From: CAVRGQ01 sp963720785
GTDB lineage: Bacteria; Actinomycetota; Acidimicrobiia; IMCC26256; DASPTH01
Assembly (NCBI GenBank): GCA_963720785.1
Contig: CAVRGQ010000003.1
Span: 186,001-250,000 of the forward strand
DNA length: 64,000 nt
Reading direction: 5' to 3'
Positions 63,340 through 64,000 of this stretch are shown piece by piece. The translations under genes were made by a program, and so were the position numbers. The notes beneath the pieces were generated by a model. That model saw only the letters and a program-made list of their open reading frames with translations. It was not told the origin of the DNA and did no database searches. Within the stretch, counting starts at the first letter, position 1. Every line of letters starts with the position of its first letter.

Positions 63340-63688
63340 ATGACCAACGAACAGCGACGGGCCGAGCGCCGCAACGTCGAGTGGCCGGCGCACTACCGTC
63401 AGCCGGCGTCCGAGGGTTGGCGACCGTGCCGCCTCATCGACATCTCGGAGAGCGGCGCCGCGATCGAGGCCTTCGAGCTGAGCGACGACGAACGCCTCAC
63501 CGGAATGATCGAGTTGGAGCTGCGCGCGCCCGCCCAGCTCGGCGAGATGGTCCGCCTCCACGGCGTCGTCCGCTACTCCACGCGCACGTCCGAAGGGCGC
63601 ACCCGCCGCGGGTGTCGAGCTCGAGAGCTCGTCGGTGCTCGACGAGGACCTCCTCGAGGCCCTGGTCCGCCTCAACGCCTTCTCCTAG
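63340..63688 (+). CDS. PilZ domain protein, frameshifted near the C-terminus
   Basis: The start TNEQRRAERRNVEWPAHY contains the RxxxR part of the PilZ c-di-GMP site and LIDISESGAAIEAFE the D/NxSxxG part. One extra base in CCCGCCGCGGG near 63605 shifts to GVELESSSVLDEDLLEALVR and a stop at 63688. About 115 residues. ATG 63340 has a GGAGG ribosome site; GTG 63328 after a -10-like TAGGGC is an alternative leaderless start. It is a likely receptor for c-di-GMP, for example made by the GGDEF protein at 36951-39427. Confidence 0.83.
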
Positions 63689-63717
63689 CTCATAGCGATC
63701 CGGATGCGACCCGATTC

Positions 63718-63769
63718 CGTTTTGGCGCTCTTCGGGGCCCCTATAGCGGCGCGGAAGAGCGCAAGAACG
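63718..63769. repeat. Interspersed 52-bp palindromic element, copy 2 (inverted)
   Basis: This copy matches 47 of 52 bases with the reverse complement of 54285-54336. GGCGCTCTTC (63724-63733) pairs with GAAGAGCGC (63754-63762), with outer CGTT/AACG bases also able to pair. It lies between the PilZ stop (63688) and the stop of the leftward gene at 63777, again a convergent junction. Confidence 0.8.
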
Positions 63770-63776
63770 GTGGAGT

Positions 63777-63992
63777 TCAGGAGTTCTCGGCGGCCCAGTC
63801 CCGAATCTCGTTCTCGATGCGGACGGCTTCCGCACCCGCGAGGTCGTAGCGGATCTCCGCGAGGTTCGGCTCCGGGCCGTCCCACCCGGGCAGCAGGTCG
63901 CGCTTCCAGCACTCGTACTGCGCCTCGATGGTGACGCCGTCTCCCGGCACTTCGTCGGGGCGCTCCACGATCCACTTGCACACCGCGCCCAT
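63777..63992 (-). CDS. Small acidic hypothetical protein
   Basis: A 71-residue frame from ATG 63992 reads MGAVCKWIVERPDEVPGDG and IRYDLAGAEAVRIENEIRDW. It is acidic and soluble and has no motif I recognise. Codon use is like the neighbouring genes. The frame may extend beyond the window edge, which is only eight bases upstream of the ATG. It converges on the PilZ gene across the palindromic element. Confidence 0.5.
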   Translation of the reverse strand: MGAVCKWIVERPDEVPGDGVTIEAQYECWKRDLLPGWDGPEPNLAEIRYDLAGAEAVRIENEIRDWAAENS

Positions 63993-64000
63993 GACGTCGG

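Noticed and set aside
1..64000. CRISPR arrays, tRNA/rRNA genes, integrases, transposases or phage genes.
   Set aside because: No regularly spaced repeats, no cloverleaf or rRNA-like stretch, and no recombinase or transposase motif was found on either strand.

Overview
The window is a very GC-rich, gene-dense chromosomal segment with about 60 protein genes and no rRNA, tRNA, CRISPR array, transposase or phage gene that I could recognise. Its gene families are actinobacterial: an F420-type (LLM) oxidoreductase, three proteins with mycothiol-dependent maleylpyruvate-isomerase-like or DinB-like domains, a DUF222/HNH (13E12-type) gene, a stand-alone LigD-type polymerase, a FadE34-like fused acyl-CoA dehydrogenase, many SDRs, and GTG starts preceded closely by -10-like boxes (leaderless transcripts). 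A soil or aquatic actinobacterium, perhaps of the Acidimicrobiia, fits best; this is inference from gene content.

Layout. 0-12 kb: two D-aminoacylase-type amidohydrolases, a nitroreductase, a methyltransferase, hydrolases, two MarR regulators (the second with a strong palindromic operator in front of an SDR + LLM operon), a NodB polysaccharide deacetylase and an MFS transporter. 12-18 kb: intracellular PHB depolymerase plus CaiB CoA-transferase, then a leftward operon of beta-hydroxyacid dehydrogenase, SDR, phosphotransferase and isomerase-like protein. 18-32 kb: a catabolic block with two COG0402 deaminase-type amidohydrolases, a molybdenum hydroxylase (large and FAD subunits, no 2Fe-2S subunit), a 2OG-Fe(II) oxygenase, a COG3964 amidohydrolase, two divergent Rieske oxygenases and an adenosine-deaminase-like gene. 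Two promoters of this block share a palindromic 21-bp site, so it may be one regulon for a purine-like or other N-heterocyclic compound. 32-47 kb: phosphotransferase, SDR and acyl-CoA synthetase, a PAS-GGDEF-EAL protein, an operon of bis-MGD molybdoenzyme + SDR + MBL hydrolase, an OYE-family reductase and a CoA-transferase. 47-64 kb: DapB-like oxidoreductase, two TauD-type and one PhyH-type dioxygenase, SDRs, esterase, two amidohydrolase_2 proteins, a secreted serine hydrolase, two proteins made of internally duplicated small domains, LigD polymerase, enoyl-CoA hydratase, fused acyl-CoA dehydrogenase and a PilZ protein.

Taken together the segment is a catabolic neighbourhood for activation and degradation of acids and N-containing compounds (CoA ligase, CoA-transferases, acyl-CoA dehydrogenase, enoyl-CoA hydratase, oxygenases, amidohydrolases).

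Important caveat: at least 26 single-base-type frameshifts break 19 otherwise intact genes, and nearly all lie in CGCG, CCGCGG or G/C homopolymer runs. They look like systematic sequencing or assembly indels rather than gene decay. Frameshifted genes are therefore given as one feature over their full extent, with the shift position. Intergenic signals of note are a 52-bp palindromic element present twice in inverted orientation, each time between convergent genes, a 17-bp perfect inverted repeat between another convergent pair, and several operator-like dyads.
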